DNA from: Woeseia sp.
GTDB lineage: Bacteria > Pseudomonadota > Gammaproteobacteria > Steroidobacterales > Woeseiaceae
DNA length: 8,243 bases
Direction of reading: 5' to 3'
Assembly: GCA_003229095.1 (NCBI GenBank)
Contig: QIHS01000294.1
Coordinates: forward strand, 1-8,243
Position 1 is the stretch's first letter. The number at the start of each line of letters is the position of its first letter. The notes below the pieces were generated by a model. That model ran no database searches, had not been told where the DNA came from, and worked only from the letters and a program-made list of their open reading frames with translations. Shown piece by piece: positions 1 to 5,690 of the stretch. The position numbers and the translations under genes are program-made.

Positions 1-150
1 GGCCTTGTGCATATCTCGCAAATATCCAACGAGCGGGTCGAGAAGGTCAGCGACAAGCTCTCAGAGGGTGACGAGGTCAAGGTCAAGGTGTTGGAAGTCG
101 ATCGTCAGGGCAGGGTTCGTTTGAGCATGAAGGAAATCGACGCCGAGTAG
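1..150 (+). CDS. pnp: Polynucleotide phosphorylase, C-terminal end (partial)
   Basis: This is the last 49 codons of a gene whose 5' part lies left of the window, read in frame 1 and ending in TAG at 148-150. PNPase is a trimeric 3'-5' exoribonuclease that degrades RNA phosphorolytically, releasing nucleoside diphosphates. The visible part is an S1-type OB fold: it begins GLVHISQISNERVEKVSD, continues through KVKVLEVDRQGRVRLSMKE and ends in DAE. This matches the S1 domain of E. coli PNPase almost residue for residue, in particular the VKVLEVDRQGR(V/I)RLS segment. The protein stops only a few residues after the S1 fold, so it lacks the Ala/Pro/Glu-rich tail seen in E. coli. The KH domain and catalytic core are outside the window. 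Other S1 proteins, such as RpsA or RNase E, are less likely given the specific match. Confidence 0.93.
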   Translation, partial: GLVHISQISNERVEKVSDKLSEGDEVKVKVLEVDRQGRVRLSMKEIDAE

Positions 151-160
151 CCAAAGGCCC

Positions 161-190
161 GATCCGGGTCAGAGCCTTGGCTCTGACCCC
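161..190. repeat. Palindromic REP-like repeat, copy 1
   Basis: A perfect inverted repeat with 11-nt arms, GGGTCAGAGCC and GGCTCTGACCC, around a TT loop. It lies 10 bp after the pnp stop. It matches the second copy at 204-233 in 29 of 30 positions, and the core 27 bp (164-190) is identical. Short GC-rich palindromes of this type in gammaproteobacterial intergenic regions often belong to REP/RAYT-type families, but no transposase is visible here. As RNA it would form a stable hairpin and could protect the pnp mRNA 3' end or weakly terminate transcription. There is no U-tract, so it is not a classical intrinsic terminator. Confidence 0.85.
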
Positions 191-203
191 ATGCGCAGGG
201 ATT

Positions 204-233
204 GAACCGGGTCAGAGCCTTGGCTCTGACCCC
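204..233. repeat. Palindromic REP-like repeat, copy 2
   Basis: Second copy of the palindrome, in the same orientation as copy 1 and starting 43 bp further on, with a 13-bp spacer between the two 30-bp units. Its core at 207-233 is identical to 164-190. Its right edge, base 233, is also the last base of the TAG stop of the minus-strand aminotransferase (233-235), so the repeat touches that coding sequence. The two copies in a convergent intergenic gap could act together as a bidirectional transcript-end structure. That role is inferred. Confidence 0.85.
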
Positions 234-1366
234 TAACGCTCAAGTAATTTCCTGTAGATCTGCACGAAATAGCGCATTTCGTGCGGTTTGGCCATGCTGA
301 CACGCAGCCAATCGTTCTTTGGCGGAAACGGGCGACCGACCATGATATTTTCCGCCCGGAAAGCTTCCCCGAGCGGTGTGACATCCACACCGGTTTGCAT
401 GAAACTGAAGTTGGCATTGGATTTGACGTAGCGCACACCCAGTTCATCCAGCATGGTCTCCACGATCGCCAGTGATTCTTTGTTCTTGCGCAGCGTGAAT
501 TCCTGAAACGATGAATCCTGGTAGCTGGCAAGTGCTGCCTCCAGACCAAGTACGTTGATGGCGCCTGTCTTGGCCTCATTGATTCGTGTTGTCACCTCGG
601 GGTGGGCGAAACCAAAGCCGATACGCATGCCCGCCAGCCCGTGAATTTTTGAGGCCGTGCGCGCCACTACGATGTTGTTATGGCCTTCGCGCACAAGATC
701 CATCATTGATTCGTAGTCAGGATTATCCACGAACTCAAAATAGGCCTCGTCGATGAATACCATGCGATCCCTGGCAACATCCAGGGTGAAGTCCCGGAGC
801 GCATTTTTTTCGATAATCGAGGGAATCGGGTTGTTGGGGTTTGCAAGATAGACGCACCTTGTGTCTCGCCTGATTGCCTTATGTATGGCGTTGAGGTCCA
901 CGTGCATCGTCTCAGGGTCAACTGGTACGCGAATAATTTCCGCGCCTGCTCGTTCTGCATAGCGTATGAGGTCGTGATAGGTCGGGTCGGCACAAACGAC
1001 TGAACCGTTGTCCATGTTGGCGAGCATGCCGGCGGTGCGCAGGATTTCCCCGGATCCACTGCTGATGCATATGTGATCTGGCGGAACGTCGTTCAGCTCA
1101 GCCATCATTGCGATTAGCGCGCCTCTGTTGACGCCGTACTGGTTGGTGAACTTGGTCGAATCGGCAATAGCCTGTAGCGCAACACGCGATGGGCCCCATG
1201 GATTCTCGTTGAAGCCGGCCCTGATCAGGTATTCCGGACGGGCAATTTCCCCACCCAGGGCGTCACTGATAAAACCGGCGCCTGGAATGAGAGTTGAGCC
1301 CAGCAAGGCGCCACCACCGAGGAGAATCTGTCGTCTGGAGACTGTATTTATCTTGGTATCAGGCAT
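233..1366 (-). CDS. Tat-exported PLP-dependent aminotransferase, HisC-like fold type I
   Basis: A 377-residue class I/II aminotransferase related to histidinol-phosphate aminotransferase. Residues 9-39 look like a twin-arginine signal: VSRRQILLGG, then a small-residue hydrophobic stretch, then SDALGGE. The mature enzyme is therefore probably periplasmic. Fold-type I landmarks follow in order: NENPWGPS (53-60), the phosphate-cup SGSGEIL (103-109), NPNNP (176-180), DEAYFEF with the PLP-pyridine Asp (206-212), SK with the Schiff-base Lys240, GLAGMRIGFG with Arg248, and WLRVS with the likely carboxylate-binding Arg355. After NPNNP the usual TG is replaced by IPS. The ATG is chosen because it places the RR motif near the N-terminus; the RBS is weak. 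It lies 71 bp after the cupin gene and is probably its operon partner. The substrate cannot be read from the sequence, and biosynthetic histidine synthesis is unlikely for an exported enzyme. Confidence 0.88.
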   Translation of the reverse strand: MPDTKINTVSRRQILLGGGALLGSTLIPGAGFISDALGGEIARPEYLIRAGFNENPWGPSRVALQAIADSTKFTNQYGVNRGALIAMMAELNDVPPDHICISSGSGEILRTAGMLANMDNGSVVCADPTYHDLIRYAERAGAEIIRVPVDPETMHVDLNAIHKAIRRDTRCVYLANPNNPIPSIIEKNALRDFTLDVARDRMVFIDEAYFEFVDNPDYESMMDLVREGHNNIVVARTASKIHGLAGMRIGFGFAHPEVTTRINEAKTGAINVLGLEAALASYQDSSFQEFTLRKNKESLAIVETMLDELGVRYVKSNANFSFMQTGVDVTPLGEAFRAENIMVGRPFPPKNDWLRVSMAKPHEMRYFVQIYRKLLER

Positions 1367-1437
1367 GATGATAAGGTTCCGGTTCAGGCCGTCGCGGACA
1401 CGGGCTGGTTGTTGATATTTGCGAGATGTAATGAGAA

Positions 1438-1815
1438 CTATTTTAGTTCGATTTCGAGCCGGCTGCAGTCCTGGACAACTTTACTGGTGTCACCGCCATG
1501 GGTAATGCGCTCGGCCCAGACTGTATCGCCCAGTCTGAACGATTGCATGTTGCTTGTGCCTTCATCTGATACCTCCATCCAGGCACAGGGGCTGAGATGG
1601 ACCAGTAAACGCGCAGGGTGGGCGTGCAGTGGCGTTGTTTCACCGTTTCGTTCTGTGACCTTCAAAACTCTTACGGATTCATTTTCGAAGACATTCTGAA
1701 AAATATGGGGTGCAACCCTGGCCGGGTCCAGCGCCGAAAACTGAGCAGCCGCGATTCCGTAGCCCAGGATGCCGCCCATGCAGATGAGCAGCGAGGTTTG
1801 TATTGTCTTCGACAT
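1438..1815 (-). CDS. Small exported cupin-domain protein
   Basis: A 125-residue protein starting MSKTIQTS. An upstream in-frame ATG at 1851 exists, but the start at 1815 is preferred: GGAGA sits about 7 nt before it, and it begins directly with a signal peptide, including a hydrophobic run around residues 8-22 and a likely cleavage near GIAAAQ (residue 25). The mature part resembles single-domain cupins of the type FENE-VRVL-VTE-GE-TP-H-HP. It shows FENESVRVLKVTERNGETTPLHAHP, with metal-ligand-like His64 and His66, then LLVHLSP and a second-motif-like WAERITHG with His106. Cupins of this kind may bind a metal or small ligand, but no specific reaction can be assigned. It sits between the hydrolase gene (32 bp upstream) and the aminotransferase (71 bp downstream). 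The location is probably periplasmic. Confidence 0.82.
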   Translation of the reverse strand: MSKTIQTSLLICMGGILGYGIAAAQFSALDPARVAPHIFQNVFENESVRVLKVTERNGETTPLHAHPARLLVHLSPCAWMEVSDEGTSNMQSFRLGDTVWAERITHGGDTSKVVQDCSRLEIELK

Positions 1816-1847
1816 CAACAATCTCCGTGTTTTAGTCCGGGCAGCGG

Positions 1848-2876
1848 TCAACCGTGACCGTCCGACCTGGCAACATGCTGGTCCAGAAACTCGATAATTC
1901 GACCCGGTAAATGGTAACGGGGCTTCCAGGGTGTGCCGCCACTGATGAATCCAACGTGGCCCCCGTGGTCGCTCAGCTCGAATTGTACCGACTCTGATAG
2001 TTGCTGCGGGTCCGGGACCGAGGCGGGCGTCGTGAAGGGGTCATCAAGCGCATTTACGATCAGGGTTGGCCGGCGAATCTTGCTGAGAAAGGTATTCGAG
2101 CTGCAGCGATCGTAGTACTCATCTTTGCCCGAAAAACCATGCAAAGGCGCCGTTATGGCATCGTCGAATTGTGCGAAAGTACGTGCAGCCATGGCTCGAG
2201 GCCAGTCGAATGCCGCCGTGTGCGAGTCAAATTTTCGACGCACGGCTTTCTTCATCCGTTTTAGTAAGTGATATTGATAAACCCTTGAAAATCCCGATGA
2301 AAGTGCACGGGCAGAGTCATGCAAATCGAGCGGTACGCTCACGGCAGCGGCCGCAGCCAGCGGCGTCGAGACGCCATTCTCACCAAGATATTTGAGCAGA
2401 ACATTTCCACCCAGCGAGTACCCGGCGGCGCACATGGGTCCTTCGTGTCCCGCCGCGCGCAGTGATTCCAGGAAAAAGCGTATGTCGTTTGTTTCGCCGG
2501 CATGATAACGGCGCGGCAGCCGGTTTCTATAGTCTCCGCAGTCACGAAAGTGCAGCACCGCAGCACGCCAGTTGTGATCAGCTGCGGCTTTAAGCAGCAT
2601 GCGGGCGTAATGCGAGTCTGCCGACCCTTCCAGGCCATGCAATATGATCAGGATCGGAACGTCGGAATCGGGCCTGTGCCCGGCTTCCAGCCAGTCGACG
2701 ACAGTGATATCACCATCCGGCAATTCAAGATTCTCTCGTCGCAATGCGAGCTTTGGGGCGCCGGCCCATGGCAGAACAGGATAAAGCGTCTGGGCGTGAC
2801 GATTTTTCAACCACCAGGCGGGCTGGAATTGACTGGTCGAGATGCTTTTGTCCAACACTGGGTCTCTGAAGTTCAT
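1848..2876 (-). CDS. YheT-family alpha/beta hydrolase
   Basis: A 342-residue alpha/beta hydrolase very close in length and layout to E. coli YheT (340 aa) and the eukaryotic EMB8/ABHD1-3 group. It has PAWWLKNRHAQTLYP (19-33), LPDGD (52-56), the oxyanion-region HGLEGS (80-85), HFRDCGD-NR (109-118), the nucleophile elbow GYSLGGN with Ser154 (152-158), a catalytic Asp in NALDDPF (most likely Asp279), and HGGHVGF with catalytic His307. The triad is intact, suggesting esterase or lipase-like activity on an unknown, possibly lipid, substrate. No signal peptide is visible. The reading frame stays open to an ATG at 3056, but those 60 extra codons run through the intergenic repeat array and terminator. 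The start at 2876 matches the family N-terminus. It is the first gene of the presumed hydrolase-cupin-aminotransferase operon. Confidence 0.9.
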   Translation of the reverse strand: MNFRDPVLDKSISTSQFQPAWWLKNRHAQTLYPVLPWAGAPKLALRRENLELPDGDITVVDWLEAGHRPDSDVPILIILHGLEGSADSHYARMLLKAAADHNWRAAVLHFRDCGDYRNRLPRRYHAGETNDIRFFLESLRAAGHEGPMCAAGYSLGGNVLLKYLGENGVSTPLAAAAAVSVPLDLHDSARALSSGFSRVYQYHLLKRMKKAVRRKFDSHTAAFDWPRAMAARTFAQFDDAITAPLHGFSGKDEYYDRCSSNTFLSKIRRPTLIVNALDDPFTTPASVPDPQQLSESVQFELSDHGGHVGFISGGTPWKPRYHLPGRIIEFLDQHVARSDGHG

Positions 2877-2894
2877 CGAATTGCCACGAAGTCT

Positions 2895-3021
2895 GCAGCA
2901 TAAATACATCCTGTGACAACGCCGCTCCCGGACGTCCTGTCCTCCGCGGCATAAGTACATCCATGTGACAACGCCGCTCCCGCACATCCATGTGCTCCGC
3001 GGCATAAGTACATCCATGTAC
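2895..3021. repeat. Alternating array of five short palindromes, about 26-bp period
   Basis: A core, ACATCCATGT or a degenerate form, recurs at 2906-2914, 2932-2940, 2957-2966, 2984-2993 and 3010-3019. The cores are separated by two alternating conserved linkers. One is 16 nt, (g/c)ctccgcggcataagt, at 2941-2956 and 2994-3009. The other is 17 nt, gacaacgccgctcccg(c/g), at 2915-2931 and 2967-2983. The full unit is therefore about 53 bp, present about 2.3 times. The two cores nearest the hydrolase gene have lost a base and are degenerate. The array fills the space between the phaR terminator and the hydrolase start codon. It contains TTGTCA on the minus strand but no properly spaced -10 that I can see. 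Confidence 0.88.
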
Positions 3022-3050
3022 AAAAAAGCCCCCCGGTTTCGCGGGGGGCT
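3022..3050 (-). terminator. Rho-independent terminator downstream of phaR
   Basis: Read on the minus strand, a perfect 9-bp stem (AGCCCCCCG at 3027-3035 paired with CGGGGGGCT at 3042-3050) encloses a 6-nt loop. It is followed at once by a run of six U residues (plus-strand A at 3022-3027). It lies about 125 bp past the phaR stop codon and should end the dksA-gluQRS-phaR transcripts before the hydrolase operon. Confidence 0.92.
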
Positions 3051-3175
3051 AGCCATGGAGTAGTTACTCCTTCAGGCCTGCAACAGGGGGCGGGGGAGCG
3101 TTACCCTGTCGCAGTCTTCAAACTAGGCCAATGGCCACCCCTGTGTCAAGCTCAGGCGGGGCGATGAATAGGCGC
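3051..3175. other. Spacer between phaR stop and its terminator
   Basis: No coding potential is evident. It contains a weak inverted pair, ACAGGG (3083-3088) and CCCTGT (3104-3109), enclosing a G-rich segment, and a small GGCCA/TGGCC palindrome near 3126-3136. On the minus strand this would be the 3' untranslated part of the phaR transcript. Nothing here is strong enough to call as an RNA gene. Confidence 0.5.
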
Positions 3176-3637
3176 TTATCGGGTGCTGCCAGCGCCTACA
3201 AATCGGCGCAAAACCTCTTCCTGCAGCGCTTTCCACCTGGCGATGTTTTTTTGTGCGACGTCGGCAACGGCTGCAAAAGGATCGTCCCCGACCATTCGTT
3301 TGACCTGCAGTCGCAGGATCTTTTGCTGGGTCATAAACAACTTCATGCTTTGCTCAAGATAGTTGGCCGCGAATTCTGGCACGACCTTGTCGTAGGAGCG
3401 AATAACCTGCGAAAGGAAGTCCTGGCTCATGACCGCCTCTCCCTGTTGTTCCTGCTCGCTGATAACCTGCAACAGGATCGATCTGGAAATATCCTCGCCG
3501 CTTTTCTTGTCAATAACGACGAAATCTATTTTCTTTACGACCAGAGCCCTGACCTCGGCGAGTGTGATATAGCAGCTCTCAACAGTGTCATACAAGCGTC
3601 GGTTTGGATATTTCTTGATAATACGTGCAGGTATCAT
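3176..3637 (-). CDS. phaR: Polyhydroxyalkanoate synthesis repressor PhaR
   Basis: A 153-residue protein of the PhaR family, DNA-binding regulators that sense PHA granules and repress phasin and PHA genes. The N-terminal PHB/PHA-accumulation DNA-binding domain is unmistakable: RIIKKYPNRRLYDT (5-18), CYITLAEVRALV (22-33), and IDKKSGEDISRSILLQVISEQEQQG (about 42-66). It is followed by the second regulatory domain from about residue 70 (SQDFLSQVIRSYDKVVPEF), which continues with helical, Gln- and Lys-rich sequence likely to mediate granule or oligomer contacts. The ATG is chosen because it starts exactly at the conserved RIIKKYPNRRLYD block; the Shine-Dalgarno is weak. It lies 112 bp after gluQRS on the same strand and is followed by a strong terminator. 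No phaC, phaB or phasin gene is in the window, so its targets must lie elsewhere. Confidence 0.93.
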   Translation of the reverse strand: MIPARIIKKYPNRRLYDTVESCYITLAEVRALVVKKIDFVVIDKKSGEDISRSILLQVISEQEQQGEAVMSQDFLSQVIRSYDKVVPEFAANYLEQSMKLFMTQQKILRLQVKRMVGDDPFAAVADVAQKNIARWKALQEEVLRRFVGAGSTR

Positions 3638-3749
3638 TGCGTGTCTCGGAGTGCAGGGTTGGGATACGATAGCTGAATTCGGGCCATTCCACCCATTAAT
3701 TCATCGTTTTTTAGTTTGGCCAGTCCAAGGCCTTACTGCACCGGCTTAT
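3638..3749 (-). other. gluQRS-phaR intergenic spacer
   Basis: A 112-bp gap between the gluQRS stop and the phaR start. On the minus strand there is a TTGGAC hexamer followed by A-rich sequence (plus-strand cgttttttag near 3705-3714), which could hold a weak promoter for phaR. No convincing -10 at the right spacing was found, and I see no U-tract terminator. phaR may therefore be read through from dksA-gluQRS or have its own weak promoter. Confidence 0.35.
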
Positions 3750-4661
3750 TCAATCAAATCCGAACTGTCCGGCCGGTAGCTCTGTCAGCGACCCTAACGG
3801 CGCAACAGTCCAGTTTTGTCTCACCCATTGCCAGACTTCCGTTGTACTTGCCTCAGCGAGTTCATTGGGTGGATGCTGGCCAAGCGCCTCCAGCGCAGAG
3901 AAGAGCAGCCGGGCGGGTCTGTTGGTGTCAATTCCGGTCGCACCTGTCAGCTTGCTGAGCTTTTGCCCCTCGTTGTTGATGGCGATGGGAATATGCAGGT
4001 AGTTGGGTGTTGAAAAGCCAAGTACCCGCTGCAGGTGAATGTGTCGCAGGGTCGAGTCGAGCAAGTCGAAGCCCCGTACTATTTCACTAATGCCCTGGTC
4101 AGAATCGTCGACAACCACGGCCAGGTGATAGGCGACTAAACCGTCCCGGCGGCGGATAACGAAATCGCCAGACTCGATCTGCAGACGCTGGCTTTGCCGG
4201 CCTTGAAGCACGTCGGTGAATTCCAGCAGCGTGTCATCCGTGAGGAGTCGGATAGCGACATCGCCGGTACCACAACCGTTTCTGCAGGTCCCGGGATAGA
4301 TTGCGCCCAGCGTCCCTCTGGGCACTTCTGCCAGATCCCGGCGCGAGCACGTGCAGGGATATGCCAGGCCTTGTTCGACCAGATGCTCGACCAGCGCCAG
4401 GTGTCGGGATGTGCAGGTACTTTGGTAGAGAAGCGGACCGTCCCATTCAAAGCCACAGTGCGTCAGGGCATCCAGGATCAGTTTGTCAGAGCCTGCTTGT
4501 TCGCGGGGCGGGTCAATGTCCTCGATGCGCAGCAGCCAGAGGCCTTCGTTAACCAGCGTCTGGGCGTAGCTGGCGACCGCCGCCAGCAGGGATCCGAAGT
4601 GCAGAGGCCCTGAAGGTGACGGTGCAAATCGACCAACGTATTGCGCGCCGTATTCAGTCAT
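3750..4661 (-). CDS. gluQ: Glutamyl-queuosine tRNA(Asp) synthetase
   Basis: GluQRS (YadB) is a truncated glutamyl-tRNA-synthetase-like enzyme. It activates glutamate without tRNA and attaches it to queuosine at the wobble position of tRNA(Asp). The 303-residue product starts with YVGRFAPSPSGPLHFGSL (8-25), which contains the HIGH-equivalent HFG. It has LLRIEDIDPPR (43-53) and a zinc site CTC (Cys103, Cys105) with Tyr122 and Cys126 in YPGTC, matching the Cys/Cys/Tyr/Cys ligands of the E. coli enzyme. It also has AYHLAVVVDD (177-186), EIVRG-DLL (193-201) and a KMSKS-equivalent KLSK (234-237). The anticodon-binding domain of true GluRS is absent, as expected. It lies 54 bp after dksA on the same strand, the conserved gammaproteobacterial arrangement, and is probably co-transcribed with it. 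Confidence 0.95.
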   Translation of the reverse strand: MTEYGAQYVGRFAPSPSGPLHFGSLLAAVASYAQTLVNEGLWLLRIEDIDPPREQAGSDKLILDALTHCGFEWDGPLLYQSTCTSRHLALVEHLVEQGLAYPCTCSRRDLAEVPRGTLGAIYPGTCRNGCGTGDVAIRLLTDDTLLEFTDVLQGRQSQRLQIESGDFVIRRRDGLVAYHLAVVVDDSDQGISEIVRGFDLLDSTLRHIHLQRVLGFSTPNYLHIPIAINNEGQKLSKLTGATGIDTNRPARLLFSALEALGQHPPNELAEASTTEVWQWVRQNWTVAPLGSLTELPAGQFGFD

Positions 4662-4715
4662 ACCGTCATGTCATCCAGCCGGACAACGGGTTATTGCGCG
4701 CCGATGTCCGGACAA

Positions 4716-5684
4716 CTACCGGTAACGATCGTCCTGGTCGCGGAACTGCCGTTCCGACATTTCACGGCGCTCTTGTGCCTCAACACACAGCGTCGCAACA
4801 GGTCTGGCTTCGAGACGCTTCAAGCCGATTTCTTCGCCGGTTTCTTCGCAGAATCCGTAGGATCCGTCTTCGACCCGGATGATGGCGGAGTTGATCTTGC
4901 GCAGTAGCTTGCGTTCCCGGTCACGTGTTCTGAGTTCCAGCCCGAATTCCGACTCCTGAGTGGCGCGGTCATTGGGATCGGGGAAATTGGCGGCCTCGTC
5001 CTGCATGTGATGAACGGTTCGATCAACTTCAATCATCAACTCGCTTTTCCAGGACTGCAAGATCGCATCGAAATGATTCTGTTGCCCGGGACTCATGTAT
5101 TCCTCATCACGCGCGGGCATATAGGGCTCAATTCCGTGAATCGGACCGGACAAGAGGTCGGCCGTGTTGCGGGCTCGTCGTGGCGGCGGCTTACGCAGCT
5201 TGGACGGCTTGCGAACTATCGCTTTCCTGCGCACAAGGGCCGTTCTGGAGGCCACTTTCTTGCGAGCAGGCGCTTTTTTAGAGACCTTTTTAGTATTCGC
5301 TTTTTTCCTGGCGGCTGGTTTCTTCTTGCTGACCTTCTTCGCGGCAGGCTTTTTCTTCGATACTTTCTTACCACCAGCGTGCGCTTTCGCTGTGGGCTTT
5401 TTCTTCGACACTTTTTTGCCGCCTGCACGCTTTTTGGAAGCCGATTTCTTCTTCGCGACTTTTTTCTTCGCCACCTTCTTTCGGCTGATAGATTTCTTTG
5501 CCGCCGGCTTCTTGCGCGAGGCTGCCTTCTTTTTCGACGATTTTTTCGCCGCAACTTTTTTCTTGCTCACTTTTCGCTTCTTTCCTGAGGTCTTTTTAAT
5601 GCTTGCAGGTCTGCTCCTGGCAGCCTTCTTCCGGGAGGCCTTAACGGGTTTACGCTTCCTGCTGGTCTTCTTTTTTGCAGGCAT
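4716..5684 (-). CDS. dksA: DksA transcription factor with long lysine-rich N-terminal extension
   Basis: DksA binds in the RNA polymerase secondary channel and, with ppGpp, tunes rRNA and amino-acid promoters. Residues 184-322 align with almost all of E. coli DksA: GIEPYMPARDEEYMSPGQ, VDRTVHHMQDEAANFPDP, then the coiled-coil tip DRATQE with Asp239 and Ala241 (equivalents of E. coli D74 and A76), LELRTRDRERKL, and IGLKRLEARPVATLC. The zinc finger keeps only Cys279 and Cys300; the other two positions are Thr282 and Ala303 (CEET and CVEA), as in cysteine-poor DksA forms. Residues 1-171 are an extra basic segment of Lys, Arg, Ala and Ser with repeated KKVSKKKP, resembling histone H1 tails. The start at 5684 is supported by AGGAG 6 nt upstream and a good promoter, so the extension appears genuinely encoded. 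E. coli DksA is 151 aa; this product is 322. Confidence 0.93.
   Translation of the reverse strand: MPAKKKTSRKRKPVKASRKKAARSRPASIKKTSGKKRKVSKKKVAAKKSSKKKAASRKKPAAKKSISRKKVAKKKVAKKKSASKKRAGGKKVSKKKPTAKAHAGGKKVSKKKPAAKKVSKKKPAARKKANTKKVSKKAPARKKVASRTALVRRKAIVRKPSKLRKPPPRRARNTADLLSGPIHGIEPYMPARDEEYMSPGQQNHFDAILQSWKSELMIEVDRTVHHMQDEAANFPDPNDRATQESEFGLELRTRDRERKLLRKINSAIIRVEDGSYGFCEETGEEIGLKRLEARPVATLCVEAQERREMSERQFRDQDDRYR
5268..5423 (-). repeat. In-gene repeats encoding KKVSKKKP units in dksA
   Basis: Within the basic extension of DksA the unit KKVSKKKP, or a close variant, occurs at residues 90-97, 106-113, 116-123 and 132-139. The AGGKKVSKKKP units at 87-97 and 103-113 are spaced by exactly 16 codons (48 nt). 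The DNA copies differ mostly at third codon positions, for example ttcgacacttttttgcc against ttcgatactttcttacc. This suggests old duplications kept for their protein sequence rather than a fresh tandem expansion. Confidence 0.8.
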
Positions 5685-5690
5685 TTTCTG

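Noticed and set aside
161..233. Classical intrinsic terminator for pnp
   Set aside because: The hairpins are strong but lack a following T-run on either strand. A barrier or stabiliser role is possible, but a canonical terminator is not supported.
1815..1851. Upstream start (1851) for the cupin protein
   Set aside because: It would overlap the hydrolase stop region and add a basic stretch before the signal peptide. The internal ATG at 1815 has a good GGAGA at proper spacing.
2895..3021. CRISPR array
   Set aside because: The segments between the short cores are themselves two conserved alternating sequences, not unique spacers. The cores are only 10 bp, and no cas genes are present.
2877..3056. 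N-terminal extension of the YheT-like hydrolase to an ATG at 3056
   Set aside because: The 60 extra codons are translated from the palindrome array and the phaR terminator, resemble no part of the family, and begin within the terminator flank. The family N-terminus starts at 2876.
3131..3676. + strand open frame of 181 codons opposite phaR
   Set aside because: The opposite strand encodes a clear PhaR with the KKYPNRRLYDT signature. This frame is its shadow.
4194..4613. + strand open frame of 139 codons opposite gluQRS
   Set aside because: It is antisense to the zinc-binding and HIGH-region coding sequence of GluQRS and has no independent support.
5007..5588. Second + strand open frame antisense to dksA
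   Set aside because: It is another shadow of the same low-complexity coding region, and the minus-strand DksA core is unmistakable.
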